Shown here: piece by piece, positions 34,405 through 46,199 of the stretch
Numbering within the stretch: the first letter of the stretch is position 1
Layout of the letters: each line of letters opens with the position of its first letter
Origin: Deuterostichococcus epilithicus
Lineage: Eukaryota; Chlorophyta; Trebouxiophyceae; Prasiolales; Stichococcaceae
Reading direction: 5' to 3'
Assembly (NCBI GenBank): GCA_033439295.1
Contig: JAVTLE010000014.1
Span: forward strand, 1,488,001-1,552,000
Length of the DNA stretch: 64,000 nt
Made by a program: the position numbers and the translations under genes
The notes under the pieces: model-generated
The model's database searches: none
Seen by the model: the letters and a program-made list of their open reading frames with translations, nothing else
Told to the model about the DNA's origin: nothing

Positions 34405-34464
<60 letters not shown>

Positions 34465-37083
34465 ATTGTTGGTCTGCCTTCTGGGAAGCCACATGGACAT
34501 TCTCGAGTTCCTGAGTTAGCGAGTGGGTTCCTCGCCAAGGAAGCTACACATGGTTGTCTTCCCATGATTAACTGACAGTCGAAAGGCTGATTGTTTCCCT
34601 TCTCTTCATGCCTTCTGTGCGACAGCAAGACGCTTCATTCCTGTCGAAACTGCACCCTTCGATTCATAGTCCTGCCAGGGGCTGTCCCCACGACCGATCC
34701 CGCCTACAGCCAGAACTCCTCCCTCAAGGCGGCCGCCGCGCATGCGCGCAATGGAGGGGGGAAGATATTCAGGGCACTTCAAACGACATGCTCCTGCGGT
34801 GCCGGCATGCAGGAGCTGGGCAACACGCTGTGGGCGGCGGCAGTGCTGGAGCACCACCCGGGGGCGCCGCTGCTGGACGCCGCGGCGGCGCACATCCTGC
34901 GTCGCCTCGAGCACTTTGGTCCCGCCGACTCCAGCAACAGCCTGTGGGCCTACGCCCGCCTGTTCCACTACCCTGGTCCCGAGCTGCTGCAGGTGCCTCG
35001 GTGCTTCACTGCTATGCCCGTGTGCACGTCCCGCAGCAGGCTCGCCTGTGCTCTGCCCCAGCTGCCTCAGCGGATTGGGTCAGCTGCTCTGCTGGGGTGG
35101 GCCGGGTCTGCTGTTTGCAGTCCCTTGACATGCATGTCTTCATACAGTGGCATTGGGTGCGCAGGACCGTTGGTGGTTCATTGATGTCAGAATCTGAGTT
35201 GCTGCTGCAGGCGGTGGGCATGCACGCGATGCGGCAGTGGCACCGCTTCCGGGCGGCGGAGGTGGCCAACCTGGTGTGGGCGCTGGCTATCCTCAAAGCG
35301 CCCTCTGCTGAGCTGTGGTAGACCCCTTTGCCGCCCGCACTGCCGTGGCCCTTCATGACCAGCATATGTGGATCTCGGCCTGCTGATTCCGCTTAGTTTG
35401 TGTGGCACAGTTGTCAACACCCCACATACTCTGGGCACTGGGCGCTGCGCTCCACAATACCAGCTCTGTCTTGGACCACCTTCCCTTGTGTGGAGCACCT
35501 TGCCTGTCTGGCAAGGAGGCGGTGCGCCCTGAGGGGTCAAGGGCCCCGAGAGACCTAGCCTCACATGCGGGCTTGCTTTCTGACAGGGCGGGCATCCTAG
35601 AGAAGCTAGCGCACGCGCCAGTGTCCTCCTTCGACGACGCCGACCTGCACCAGATCTTCCAGGCCTACCTGCTGCTCGACCAGCAGAGTGCGCCTCTGCT
35701 CGCTACTGCTGCGTTGTTCGGTGCTGCCGCTGCTGCCGCTGTTCGATGAGCAGAACGCGACGCCCGGCCCCGCTACCACTGCCTCTTTGCCGCTGGCGCT
35801 GCGCTGCTCGACCAGCCCAGTGCGCCGCCTGTCTGACCTACTGCAACGCATCCCACGCTGCTCGCCCAGCATAGTGCGCTGCCGCCGCTCCCCGCTAACG
35901 CTGCGTGTGCTGCGCGCCGCTCGACCGCAGGCTGGCTCGCCTGCAGCGTCAGGGCTGGCCTTGGTCGTGCACTTTGCCGGTCGAGATGACTTACTCCGAC
36001 TAACGGAGCCAGTTGTCGAGCATCCCCGAACACAGCCTGCTGACGTCCGTTCGTGCGAGCCCACGCACAGCCAAGCGGGCGGGCGCCGTGGCACCGGCGG
36101 GTGCATTCCCGCATGCGCTGCTGGAGGAGGCGGAGGCGCGCTGGAAGGCCTCGGTCCGCCCGTCGCAGCAAGGCTGCGCCCTGCTGGTGCGCCCAGGACG
36201 CTCCCGCATGGCTTCACACTGAGTCAGAGCACCATACAGGCTAAGGGGCGCAACCCCGGCGTCCGCAGCGGGCGGGGCTGCGGCCAGGCGGGACTGTGGC
36301 GCATGCCACGTCAAGTGTGTTGGTCCCCACCCATGCCAGCATCCGCAGCGCCGCCCTGCCGTAGCCTCTTCTGCGTTGATGTGAGACGAGTTTGCGCTGG
36401 TCTGCCAATTGCAGGACTCGGTGAGCAAGGCGCTGTGGAACATGGGCATCAGCCACACGACCCGGCACCTCACCACCGACGGTCTCTTCTGCGTCGACAT
36501 TGCCCTCGACGACGAGCAGGTTGTTGCCAGCTGCAGCATCGTCTACGTTCTGAAGGCCCGCAGCAAGCTGCCGCATGCCTCCTGTCCCACATGCTTTCTG
36601 CCTGCTGCAGCGCGCCTTCGCACGCATTCGACTGAATGCCGGGCTGGCGACTGGCGACTGGCGACTGCATTTAGCAGTGCTCTGGGGCACCGTTCGTCAA
36701 GCCAGACAAGCGCTGCCTGCCCTGCGCTGGCTGTGCACGCATCCTTGTGCGCTCCTGGCACGTCTCGTGCCTGCCGCGGGGGCAAGAGCCACTGAGTGCG
36801 GCCCACCTGCCAGCCAAGCTGTGCCGCCGCTCATCTCCCAGCCTGGCTTCGCAAGACAATGCCTGCCCCCCTTTCTCGTCAGGTGGTCATCGAGGTGGAC
36901 CCGCCGAGCAACTTCAGCGTCAACTCGCACCGGCCGCTGGGCCGCACCGTAGGGCGGCGCTGCATGCTGGAGGCACGCGGCTACACCGTGCGCTCCATAG
37001 TCTACTACGAGTGGGCCACCCTGGAGTCGGGCGACATGCAGCAGGCGTACCTCACCCGCCTGCTGGCCTCCTGCTTCTCCTGA
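31090..37083 (+). CDS. OPR/FAST-like repeat protein with C-terminal RAP domain (organelle RNA factor)
   Basis: Fourteen exons: 31090-31776, 31893-32132, 32385-32525, 32761-32897, 33193-33310, 33492-33587, 33770-33901, 34181-34273, 34813-34992, 35211-35317, 35587-35687, 36071-36186, 36415-36519, 36883-37083; in phase, 817 residues. N-terminal 260 residues: Gly/Ser-rich, low complexity. Then about eight helical repeats around the motif (S/G)NTLWAYAxLxxxPG, typical of octotricopeptide and FASTK-type RNA-binding arrays. C-terminal RAP domain: SKALWNMGISHT, GLFCVDIALDDEQ, VVIEVDPPSNF, GRTVGRRCMLEARGYTV, YYEW. Such proteins process, stabilise or help translate chloroplast or mitochondrial transcripts. 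The current start lacks a clear transit peptide, so an upstream 5' exon is likely. Most repeat exons are one unit each. Intron 8 holds a CAG tract. Confidence 0.85.
34406..34462. repeat. (CAG)19 microsatellite in OPR gene intron 8
   Basis: Nineteen uninterrupted CAG units within the intron 34274-34812. It can be read as poly-Gln, Ser or Ala, but it lies outside the in-phase exons. Confidence 0.95.
35672..35900. repeat. Degenerate repeat copying an exon end and its 5' splice site
   Basis: The exon end GCTCGACCAGCAGA|GTGCGCC (about 35675-35693) recurs in the following intron as related blocks near 35743, 35807 and 35862, each about 60 bases apart, two with an intact AGTGCGC. Confidence 0.5.
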
Positions 37084-37638
37084 GGGCCAGGGTTGGTCCC
37101 GCGCGCCGCCGGCGCCCGGCGTCGGCGGTGCGGGTGGGGCGAGGCAGGCTGCGTGGAAGAGCCGCTGCTGCAAACCGTATTTGGATCACGCATCTTTGCA
37201 ACAGTGTCAATTGTGTGTGCTGAGAGTATCTTGTCAGCGGAAGTTACGAATGCATCTGAAGTGACAGGCATGTCGACGCACGTGCGGATGGGTGATTTGG
37301 TAGCAAGGCAGACGAAGCGCAACAGGACCCCGGAGTTGGGCGAAGTATGTCCATCATGTCTCGGTGATGTGTTGTCGATAGGTGGTTCGAGTGGGTGAAT
37401 TTCTTGGTCGAGCCAAGTGGTAACAATAATGCACCGAGGATAAGACGCATCCCAGACCGCCTACGGGCTATCCTTTGACCTTATGGAAAGCTACCTACCC
37501 AGCAGCAGAGCTCTCTAAACAACCCGCTCAAGCAAGGCAGGTCCCTGCGGCATCGCAGCAACGTGCAAATGGTGACAGCCCCGCCCCACAGCATCTTTCC
37601 CTGCATGTCTTCGTTTTTGTGGCTCGTCTGAGGTACTG
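37084..37638. other. Convergent intergenic region, OPR gene / PDI gene
   Basis: Tail-to-tail spacer with both 3' UTRs. I see no exon and no TGTAA on either strand. Confidence 0.4.
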
Positions 37639-40600
37639 TCATCCCTGCTTCCCCAGCTCCAGCTTCTTGGCAATCATTCGGTGGCCGGAATGCAGCAGGC
37701 CATCGATGATGCCTGCCACCACGAACACTCCACCCTGCGAGAAGATCCGGGGCAGGCGGCGTCAACTCGTCTGTAGAAGCCACCGGTGGCGGGGGAGATA
37801 GGCAATGGCGGTCGCGGCTGATGAGCTGCTGAGAAGTGTCGTGATGCGGCGGATAGCTGGGCGTCAGCAGAGCCGCAGGCTGATTCCACATCAGCAGTGA
37901 ACAGCGAGTGCCACGTGATCAGTGGGCAGACGGCAGCGGGGGCGGCACTTACGATGATGGCGCACAGCGTGGTGATGAAATGGTACCACGCCTTGTGCTT
38001 CTCGCTCACCCAGATCTGCACGCACACGGCAGCTCGCGTCGACCTCAAGGCCGATGCCTCAGTTCAAGGCCTGTTGGTCAGCCTGCTTCTGGACGCACAG
38101 GGGTTCGTGGACCACCACGGCCTGTCTGAAGTACATGTAAGGTGCTCCCGTCTGAAGTACACCTGCGCGGCTGCCTGGCAACCTTCTGGAAACATCTGAG
38201 GGCCGTCGTGCACTGGACACAAGGGCAGCTCGTAGATCGTAGGTGGTGCAGGGTGCAGCACGTTAAAAGGTCCTGCCTGGCATTGAACCTGTTGGCGAGG
38301 AGGCCATGCACAAATCATGGTTGGAATCATCGACAGGCAGGCGGCTGCAGGCCGCGCGCCTGAATGGGGGACAACTCGTAGGAGAAGCGAGCAGCGGGAA
38401 TGTCTTCTGTGGTGTACTGATGGCTGTGCACGGTGTACTCATACGCATCGTACACGCCCACCGCCTTGCTGTTGGGGTCGATGGTCGTCAGCACCACCTG
38501 CATGGCGACAGGCGGCAGGCTCGGTCATGGGCGCTAACCCTTGTGGGTGGCGAACCCGCGCCTTGCAGCAGGCGCCTCGAGGGCGACACCATGGCGGGCG
38601 CTTTGGTCTGCAGACGAAGCTCACAGTGTCCTGTATAAGCGGCGGCTTGCTTGCGCCCAGCCTCGAGTCACGGGTGCGACAGTCTGGACGCAGCCGGCAC
38701 CGCGGGCGGCTGTCTGCGTGCACGTGCCTGGGAGTAGTGCTCGTGAGTGACGCGCTGGTTGGCGCTGATGAAGGGCTGTGTTGAGAGCTTGTCCGCCCAG
38801 TCGTCCGTCAGGCCCATCGGGTGCAGCCGCGCCAGCGCCTTCGAGGGGATAATGAGGCCGTGCTGTCAGGGGCCAAGGCACATTGCTGTGGCTGAGTGGC
38901 CTCAGCATATTGCCACTGGGCATGCGGGTCTGGCAGTGGCGGCAATGCGTGCCGCCTTCCACAGCACATGTCGCACGAGCTTCACACACCAGGGACACCA
39001 GGCCACGAGTAGAGCACACGGACCAGGGGGACTGGAACGAAGTGCTGGAGCCGAGAGGGGAGGCAGGGGGAGAAACAGGAGCGGGGGCCGCACCGCGCGG
39101 CGGCGGGGTGAGGGCTTGTTGCCGAAGTACCACTGGTGCACCACGTGGCTCATGTTCATGGCGGGGAAGTCGAAGGAGTGGCCCGGGCTCTTGGCCAGGA
39201 AGTGCAGCGTGCCCGGCACCTTCTTGACCAGAACAAAGCCTGCAGGGGCCAGAGGGCAGGGCCCCTCAGCGTGCTTGAACGAAGTGCAGGGGAACCAGCG
39301 CCCAGGAGCAGACTGCAGCGCAGAGTCGCTCGTCCGTCGTGCTGGCAAATGTGCGCAGCAGGGGAGCCGGCGTGCGGCTGTGCAACAGAGTGGCCCTTCG
39401 GCTTGGAAGCTGAGATCGACAGCATGCATGGTGCCAGGTTGCGGACCTGACAGGTTACAGCCGGGCGTCTTGGCCATCCGCGTCACGCCGCGCACGTAGC
39501 GGTGCGGCTGGCCGGCAGATGGGATGAGGGCCTCCGCAAACTCCAGAAGACTGTCCTTTGTGCGGTCGCCTGCGGCAGCACAGTTTGTGTTTTTGAGGCG
39601 TTCTGACGCCTGGAACAGGCCGAGGCGGTGAGGTAAGAATGCCTCAAGCCAAACAGGCGCCAGCTGCCGTCCACGCCGTGTTGTCGATGCAGCGGCGGCC
39701 AGCTGCGCCTCAGCTGCGTGGTCCCGCTCCTTGGCCTACCTGGCAGCACCGCACATGCCACCACTGTACCCAGCAAGGCAGCACAGCCAAGAGTGTGGCA
39801 AGAATGCAGTCAGGAGCCAGCCTGGTGCTGCAGTCATGGACACACGCCACGCACCGCGGTAGGACTCGTGCTCGTGCATGCCGTGCAGGGAAATCTCGTC
39901 GGAGCCCTTGCGGAAGACACGTATGGAAGGGAAGCCGGTGATCTGATGCTCCTGGCACAGCGCCTGCTCCCTCGTGCAGTCCACCTGCAGCGCCGTACAT
40001 GACTGTTGCGGGTGCGGGCGCCGGTTGCGGGTGCGGGCGCCGGCCCTGCCGCAGCTGTGTGCCTGGGGAATGCTGCGTCATGTACCCGGTTGCTGTGCTT
40101 GGTCTCGGATCAGCCCCGGAGCAGCTTCGAAGTTGGCTGCTCAGTTCTCAGCCCCTCGCCTGCTGCTCAACTGGAACGGTGCGTCCAGCGCCGGGCTGCG
40201 GCGCCCTCTCCCCTCCGAGCCAATCCCCCACCTGCGCCTGCACCAACCTGTCGAAGGCTCGTGCTACCTCAAGACCCTGAGGACCCTGCCCACCTTGCCA
40301 AAGCGGATGCGGCCGTCGTGCTCCGGGTACCGCTTGTGCACCTCGGCGGTGACGGCCTCCCACGTCGGCTCCAGCCGCTGGCACCAGGGACACCAGGGAG
40401 CGTAGAAGTTGAACACGGCTGCAGGAGGTCAAGTTGATGCTTGGTAGGTGATGTTGCTCCTGACACCTGGCCGCTTGGCGTTGACGACTGGAAAACAGGT
40501 GACGTCGACGACGCGGCGCTTGCTCCGCCAAGGCCCCAGCCGGTCGATGCCGCAACACAGCTGTGCAGGATGCGATGGGTGGCTGTATGCGGCGCTCGCC

Positions 40601-41982
40601 AGAGCCTCAAACGAGCAGTATCAGCCGACAGGGCCAAAGTGAGGTGCCTTCCTGCAGGATGACCCTTCGCGCCCGCCATGTGCATCGCATGGCCCACAAC
40701 CAACGAAGGTGCGTCCGGCAACGTGCAAACCCCTCGTTTCCTGGCGCGAGCGCACCGATGGGATGCTTTTGCAGAGCGGCCTTGAACTCGTCTTTCGTGA
40801 CCGGGGTCGACCAATTGGTGTCGTCCATCATGTCGTGCGCCTCCTGCAGGTTGCAGCGAAATGCGTGGTGTCATGCACACCGCCGCTTTGTGCTACACCA
40901 CCAACTGAGCGACGCTTTTGAACAGTGCCGCTCCAGTGGGGCGTGTACAGATGCGGCTGTAGAGACACAGTACCCGTTGTCTCTCATGCGCGGCGCTTCC
41001 CAGGTCAGAGTGGTGAGGGGAGGGACGACCGTGCGAGCATTCAAATGCTATGAATCTCATTGCCTGTTGATTTTGGTTTTGCCACAGAAAGCATCACCTG
41101 GTGCTCCTCGGAGTCGTACTTAACGTCCGGGTGCTTGTCGTCATGCATGTAGTAGCCCTTGCGCTCCAGGTCGGCGCTGATTGGCAGCTTCCTCACCGTC
41201 TTTGTCAGGTTCAAGCGTTTCTGCGCCACCAGCACTTTCAATATCGGGAGCCTCCAGATAGGGACAGGCCTTCCTCCTTGCCAAGGTATACGAGGTGTGT
41301 CTTTCGTTGCCACCCCAGTGCTGTTGAGGTGCCGGGCGCATGGCCCAACTGCCGCATGCCTGCGCCATTGGCTCCTCTGCTGGGTGTGTAGATCTCTGGC
41401 TCGTGACGATGGCCTGCTTCACGCCACGTCGGTCTCACGGCAACGCTCACCGTGCCAAGGGCATCGCTGACGTCGAGCGTCGCAAATTCGCAGGACAGCG
41501 CCGGAAAGCTCATGTTGAAGTTTATCCTCAGCAGCTCGCCATGCCGGCTGCGGTCCACAACCAGCTCCGACTTCGTTTCCAACTTGACGAAGGCAGAAAA
41601 CTCCTGCGAGATCGCACGCTGCAAAGGTCGAATCTATACATTCCCGTGGTCGCAGCATCTGGCCAGGTGCATAAGAAGGTGCAACATGCACCAGAAAGTC
41701 CGGCGCCGAGTCTTTGGCAGGGTTGCTTACCAGCACCACCAGCAGGATGATGATGCCCGCGGCCACGAGCGAGATCGAGGCACCAGCGAGAGTCGCCTCC
41801 GTCAGGTCACTGCAGGTGAACCAAGCACCGTCAGACAGACGCGCTGCTCCATGTACTGACGACTGCAACACTCAATAACACCACGAGCTGGTACATGGGG
41901 CATGATTGTGACAGACTGTGCCTTACCTAGGGAGCTTTTTGTAAAAGTCCACATTGCGGACCTGTCGCATTGAGACACGCAT
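37639..41982 (-). CDS. PDI-Erv fusion: thioredoxin domain inside an Erv41/46-type (COPII coat-associated) protein, PDIL5-4-like
   Basis: Thirteen exons: 41982-41927, 41809-41731, 41618-41451, 41220-41098, 40843-40756, 40418-40294, 39984-39855, 39569-39447, 39239-39094, 38838-38728, 38497-38360, 38015-37953, 37734-37639; in phase, 481 residues, matching plant PDIL5-4. ATGs at 41982 and 41970 are both in frame. Order: NVDFYKKLP-DLTEATLAGA, first membrane helix, Erv domain (NFNMSFPALSCEFATLDVSD), thioredoxin domain with APWCPWCQRLEPTW, VDCTREQALCQEHQITGFPS, then Erv (MNMSHVVHQWYFG, YEYTVHSHQY, SYELSPIQ), second helix GGVFVVAGIIDG and tail KKLELGKQG. Type: ER/ERGIC cargo receptor with possible disulfide activity; its active site is CPWC. 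Two introns (after exons 10 and 11) begin with GC. Confidence 0.92.
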
Positions 41983-42789
41983 GTCAACAAGCGCGGCGGC
42001 CCCATGTTGTGCGCATGGCCCAGCACCAGTACGGCCTCCGTACGGCCGCTGGGCTGGCAGTCGGTTGCTCAGGTGCATACAGCGGCGACTGCACTTCAAC
42101 GAGCAGGCATCGCACCTTCGACTTGAAGCCCCCCATCTAGAAGCCAACTCTATGGGTTGATCTGATTGCCCCAAATTCGGCGAAACAATGGCGACTGAGG
42201 TGGTAAGCTGGCCTCTGCTCAGGACCAGCAGACAGCCGGCAACGTCAATGCTTTAATTTGGCCAGGCACAGGAGAGGAATTGTGCTCAAGCAGAACCAGT
42301 GCAGTGCACCCAAGGTAATCGAGTCTCTCCTGCTTTGAGCTATCCTAGCAGCCAATGAGAAGGCCGATGCCGGCCATCACTCCCAGATGGTGACTTGTTT
42401 CCTGTCACGTTTCGTGCTTGCAAATTGTCTCAACTTGGCCAGAAGTGGGGAGGGAGGTTTGCTCTTGCGCCCCCTGCACAGGGCTCTAAGAGCGGTCGGT
42501 CTGATGCGCTGCGGCAAAACTGTGACCAGTCATGATGCCGAGTGATTCTGGGTAGTCCGTGACTTGATCCATCGTGGGGGTCGCTGCACGCCGAGGCTGG
42601 CAGGGATCACACAGCGCCTTGAATCGCTCTGGTACAAGCTAGTGCTTTCCACTGCAAACGCTGCATCGCATGATCGCATTCCGAGCGTCCTGGCTGTATC
42701 GGGTTTCTTGGATGCAACTGGACTTGGTGGCTTGCCCAGGAATTCGGCTCCATGCGCATAGATTATCTATTTTTGCCTCACTGCCGCAG
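41983..42789. promoter_or_regulatory. Divergent intergenic region, PDI gene / RRM gene
   Basis: 0.8 kb between head-to-head starts. Less GC-rich than the genes. No exon or named element recognised. Confidence 0.4.
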
Positions 42790-45580
42790 ATGGCCGACGT
42801 CAGGACCGTCTACGTGGGCAATCTCACAGTCGCGGCAGATGAGAAAGCGCTGCGCAGCGTTTTCGAGACCTGCGGGGAGGTGACGCAAGTCCGCCTGGCC
42901 GGGTGCGCCGCACCGCGACGCCGCATCTACTTCCCTGTCTTGCTTTGTGCATCTTGAAACACATGATGAAGACCAGAAGCACTCTCACTACCGAGCCGAT
43001 CACGCTGCAGGAAGCCCGGCCATTCGACCATCTTCTCCTTCGTGGAGTTTGCTGATGCCAGGTGAGAAGTTGTAGTGCCTCTAGCTATGCCGCGGCGTCA
43101 CGGAGCCGGGCTGCGCCGCATCGCTCGTCCGCACCATCTCTTCATGTCAAGGCTGCCTTGACAAATTCTGCCGGGGCCGCGCAGCTGCGCGCGGACCGCG
43201 CTGGCGATGGATGGACTGCAGGTTGGCGAGTTTCCCATCCGCGTGAAAATGGCAAAGTCCAACCCGGCGCCTGCCAACAGCCCCGCGCGGCTGCCACCCA
43301 CGCAGCGCACTGCGGTGGCCACCGGCCGGGAGGCGCTGCCTGGCGCCTACGCTGCCGCGCCACGGGAAGGCGGCAGGGACCATGGCGGTCGCGAATATGC
43401 ACCGCTCGCCCGCGAGCAGCCGTACCCACGGCAGGAGCAGCAGCAGTATGGCTACCCGCCAGCACAGCCGGCGTATGCCACGCCGCCGCCGCCGCAGCCG
43501 AGCTACCAGCCGCCGCCATACAATGCAGGTGCACGAGAGATTTGCCTTCTGCCAGTGGCCGCCGTTCGCCGGTCTGCCATGCGCTGCTGTCTTACTGTGC
43601 ATGAGCAGCACAGCCACGTTGACGTGCAGCCTCCCTTCGCTGAGGACGAGCAAATGTCGCTCCCGGACTAGGCTGCTTGACGCTGTTCCTGGCAAACTGC
43701 AACATGGCACATGCGTGCGGTGGGCAGGATACGGTCCGCCGCCGCCGCAGCATGCAGAGCCGCCGCCGCCTTACCGACAGCCGGAGTGGGACGGCAGGGC
43801 GCCGCCGCCACGGCATGACGACCGTGGCTATGCTGCGCCGCCGCCGCCGCGGTACAGCAATGGCGGCGGCGGCAGGTACGCGGCGGTGGACGGCGGCGGG
43901 AGGTACCCTCCGGCTACCGACGGCTATTCGGCGCTGCCGCGGCCAGGGCCGCTGCCGCCGCGGCTGGACGACCGCGGCCGCCCGATGTCTGACCGCGAGC
44001 TGTGGCGGGAGCGGGAGCGGGAGCGGGAGCAGGGGGGGCGGTCACATGCCGCAGGCGCGTACGCCGCCCCCTCGTATGCCAATGCCCCGCACGGCGGCGG
44101 CGGCGGGCAGTACCTGGGCGGCGGCGGCGGCGGCGGCGGCCGTGGCAGTGGCTACCCAGTGCCCTCGCGCAGCGCGGCGATAGCGGCGTACACCGGCGGC
44201 GGCAGGGGCAGCGGCGGCCGCGGCGGTGGAAGACGGCCAGACGACCTGGAGCGCGTGCGGCGCACCGTGTACATGGATAACGTCGAGACCGGCTTTGACG
44301 AGGAGGTGAGAGTTGCTGCGCCGCCGTGGTCAGCTATAGAAGACTGCCAGGGCGGCGATCGGGAGCCAGCATGCCGCAGGCAAGGACCCAGTCAACGTCT
44401 CGGCAGTGCCTTTGCCTGCACCAGGGAGTTGAGCTTGGCGTCTCGAGGCACCCGAAGGTTTTAGCAGAAAGGGTACAACCACTCACCACCTGTGCTGCAG
44501 TCCATCGCCACCTTCTTCTCCCGCATTGGCACCGTGACGAAGGTGCGGCTGGGGCCGGATGCGCGGGGCGTGCGGCGCGCATGGGCCGAGCTTGAGACGG
44601 AGAAGCAGGCCGCAACGGCGTTGCAGTATGACGGGCAGGTGAGGGTGTTGTGCAACCTCGGCCCGCACCCGCCATGTGGCTAGCTTCCTGCCGTCGGATG
44701 GTGCAGGCACAGCGCGCCCACGACAGAGCCGTGGCCGGGAGCTCGCACCCTTGAATGCTGAATTGCAGGGCGCTCGCCGCTTACCCACAGCGCCCTGATT
44801 CGCAGGTCATGGGGTCCACAACGGTGAAGGTGCGGCCCTCAAAGTCCGCCATCCTGAACAGTGGGCTGCCACCGCGGGATGGCCAGAAGCCGCGTCCGGA
44901 CGCCCGCCAGGCGCAGTCGCCCAGCCGACCGTCTAGCCGCAGCCCCGACCGGCGGCAGGAGCTCCGACAGCGCTCGCGCTCGCCCGTGCTGCAGCGGTCG
45001 CGCTCGCTCATGCGTCGCAGCCGCTCGCCCGCGCCCAGGAGGACGGCCACCCATGCGGCTGACTCAGGTGAGACGTGCGATGGTGCTGCTTTGTGCTGCA
45101 TATGCAGCAGCCTGCCCACAAGTCGGATGGTGCAGCCAGGTTGCGCAAGGCGGCAGACGGATTGAGCATGGCCTGTTCCTGAGCAACGATGAGGTTGGTG
45201 TGGGGAACCTGACATGCTGCAACCTGACATTGCTGCCACATGCTGTGCCTGCAGCGGACCGGCGCCACAGCGACAGCAGGGAGCCGGGCTCGGCGAGGTC
45301 CGGCCGCAGCCGCGAGCGGGAGCGTGACCAGCTGCCTGGCGGCGGCGCCTGGACGCCTGATAGCGTGGAGGGCGAGGCGGGGGACATGGACGCCCAGAGC
45401 TACAACCAGCAGGGCGGCGAGGCGGGCGGTGAACAGCCGCAGGAACCAGCTGTCGGCGCAGCCGGCGTCGAGCTACAGCAGGACCAGGCAGCAGGCGGGC
45501 AGCAGCAGGAGCAGCAGCAGCAGCGGGAAGGTCCAGGGGCAATGGAGCACGATGCTGCTGCTCTGGAGACTGGGGAGTGA
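42790..45580 (+). CDS. Two-RRM RNA-binding protein with RS-rich C-terminus (SREK1 / CID8-13-like)
   Basis: Seven exons: 42790-42902, 43011-43061, 43185-43528, 43728-44305, 44501-44638, 44806-45067, 45255-45580; in phase, 603 residues. RRM1 at the start: RTVYVGNLTVAADEKALRSV, then STIFSFVEFADA (RNP1-like) and DGLQVGEFPIRVKMAKS. A 240-residue linker rich in Pro, Tyr, Gly and Arg (QYGYPPAQP, GGGGGGGGRGSGYP) follows. RRM2: RRTVYMDNVETGFDEE, VRRAWAELETEKQA, STTVKVRPSKSAI. Then an RS-type stretch (RSRSPVLQRSRSLMRRSRSP), and an acidic, Gln-rich end with QQQEQQQQ. The pair of RRMs with PSKSAI resembles plant CID8-13 and animal SREK1. Likely nuclear, in splicing or mRNA handling. The exact orthologue is not settled. 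Confidence 0.85.
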
Positions 45581-46199
45581 CCCCTCCTCCAGCCACGTTT
45601 TGCAGGTTTGGCGCCACAAGCGTCCGTGCCAAGGCAGAGCAATGTGGCAAGCAATCAGTGTGGCGTATCAGATTCCTACAGGAGACATATCTATGTTTCA
45701 ACGTCTCAATCATCCAGTCGCACGCATCCAGCAAAGCAAAAGTCCAACACATCTAGGCGTCCTGGTCGTGGGGCCTCGAATCGGGAGGTGCTGTGGTGCA
45801 GGCGCCAGTGACATGCTGTCTGAGATTTCAGGCCGGGCCTGGTGATGCTGGTATCCTGCGTGAGAACAATCTGGCTCTGATTTTGTGTGTCATGGCATGG
45901 GCGAGACCAGATGTGGGAGCGCTTGTTTGCAGTTTCGTGAGTGGCAGTCAACATTGCTCACGAGGGTCCAGATGAAGAGTGTGACCGTGGCGATGAAGTG
46001 CAAGTCCCAAGAAGCCCGAACCTGAGCAGGAAAACAGTCAGCGGTGTTGACCAGCAATGGCAGCGGGACAATGCTCTACGTTACGTCAGCACTTTACACG
46101 AGATGCATGTAGCTCGCACCAGAATGTCCGCCTGTGAAGGTAGACGACTCAGCATGGCAAATTGCTGTACGTCATTGCGTGGTCATCTCCATGACGGCA
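45581..46199. other. Convergent intergenic region, RRM gene / Thg1
   Basis: Tail-to-tail spacer. A minus-strand TGTAA lies at 46094, about 100 bases past the Thg1 stop. No exon recognised. Confidence 0.45.
46094..46098 (-). promoter_or_regulatory. Candidate TGTAA poly(A) signal, Thg1
   Basis: Minus-strand TGTAA about 100 bases downstream of the Thg1 stop codon, the best-placed such signal in the window. Confidence 0.5.

Noticed and set aside
34388-34519. Poly-Gln stretch as possible coding exon of the OPR gene
   Set aside because: Lies between exons 8 and 9, which join in phase without it, and lacks flanking splice sites in frame.
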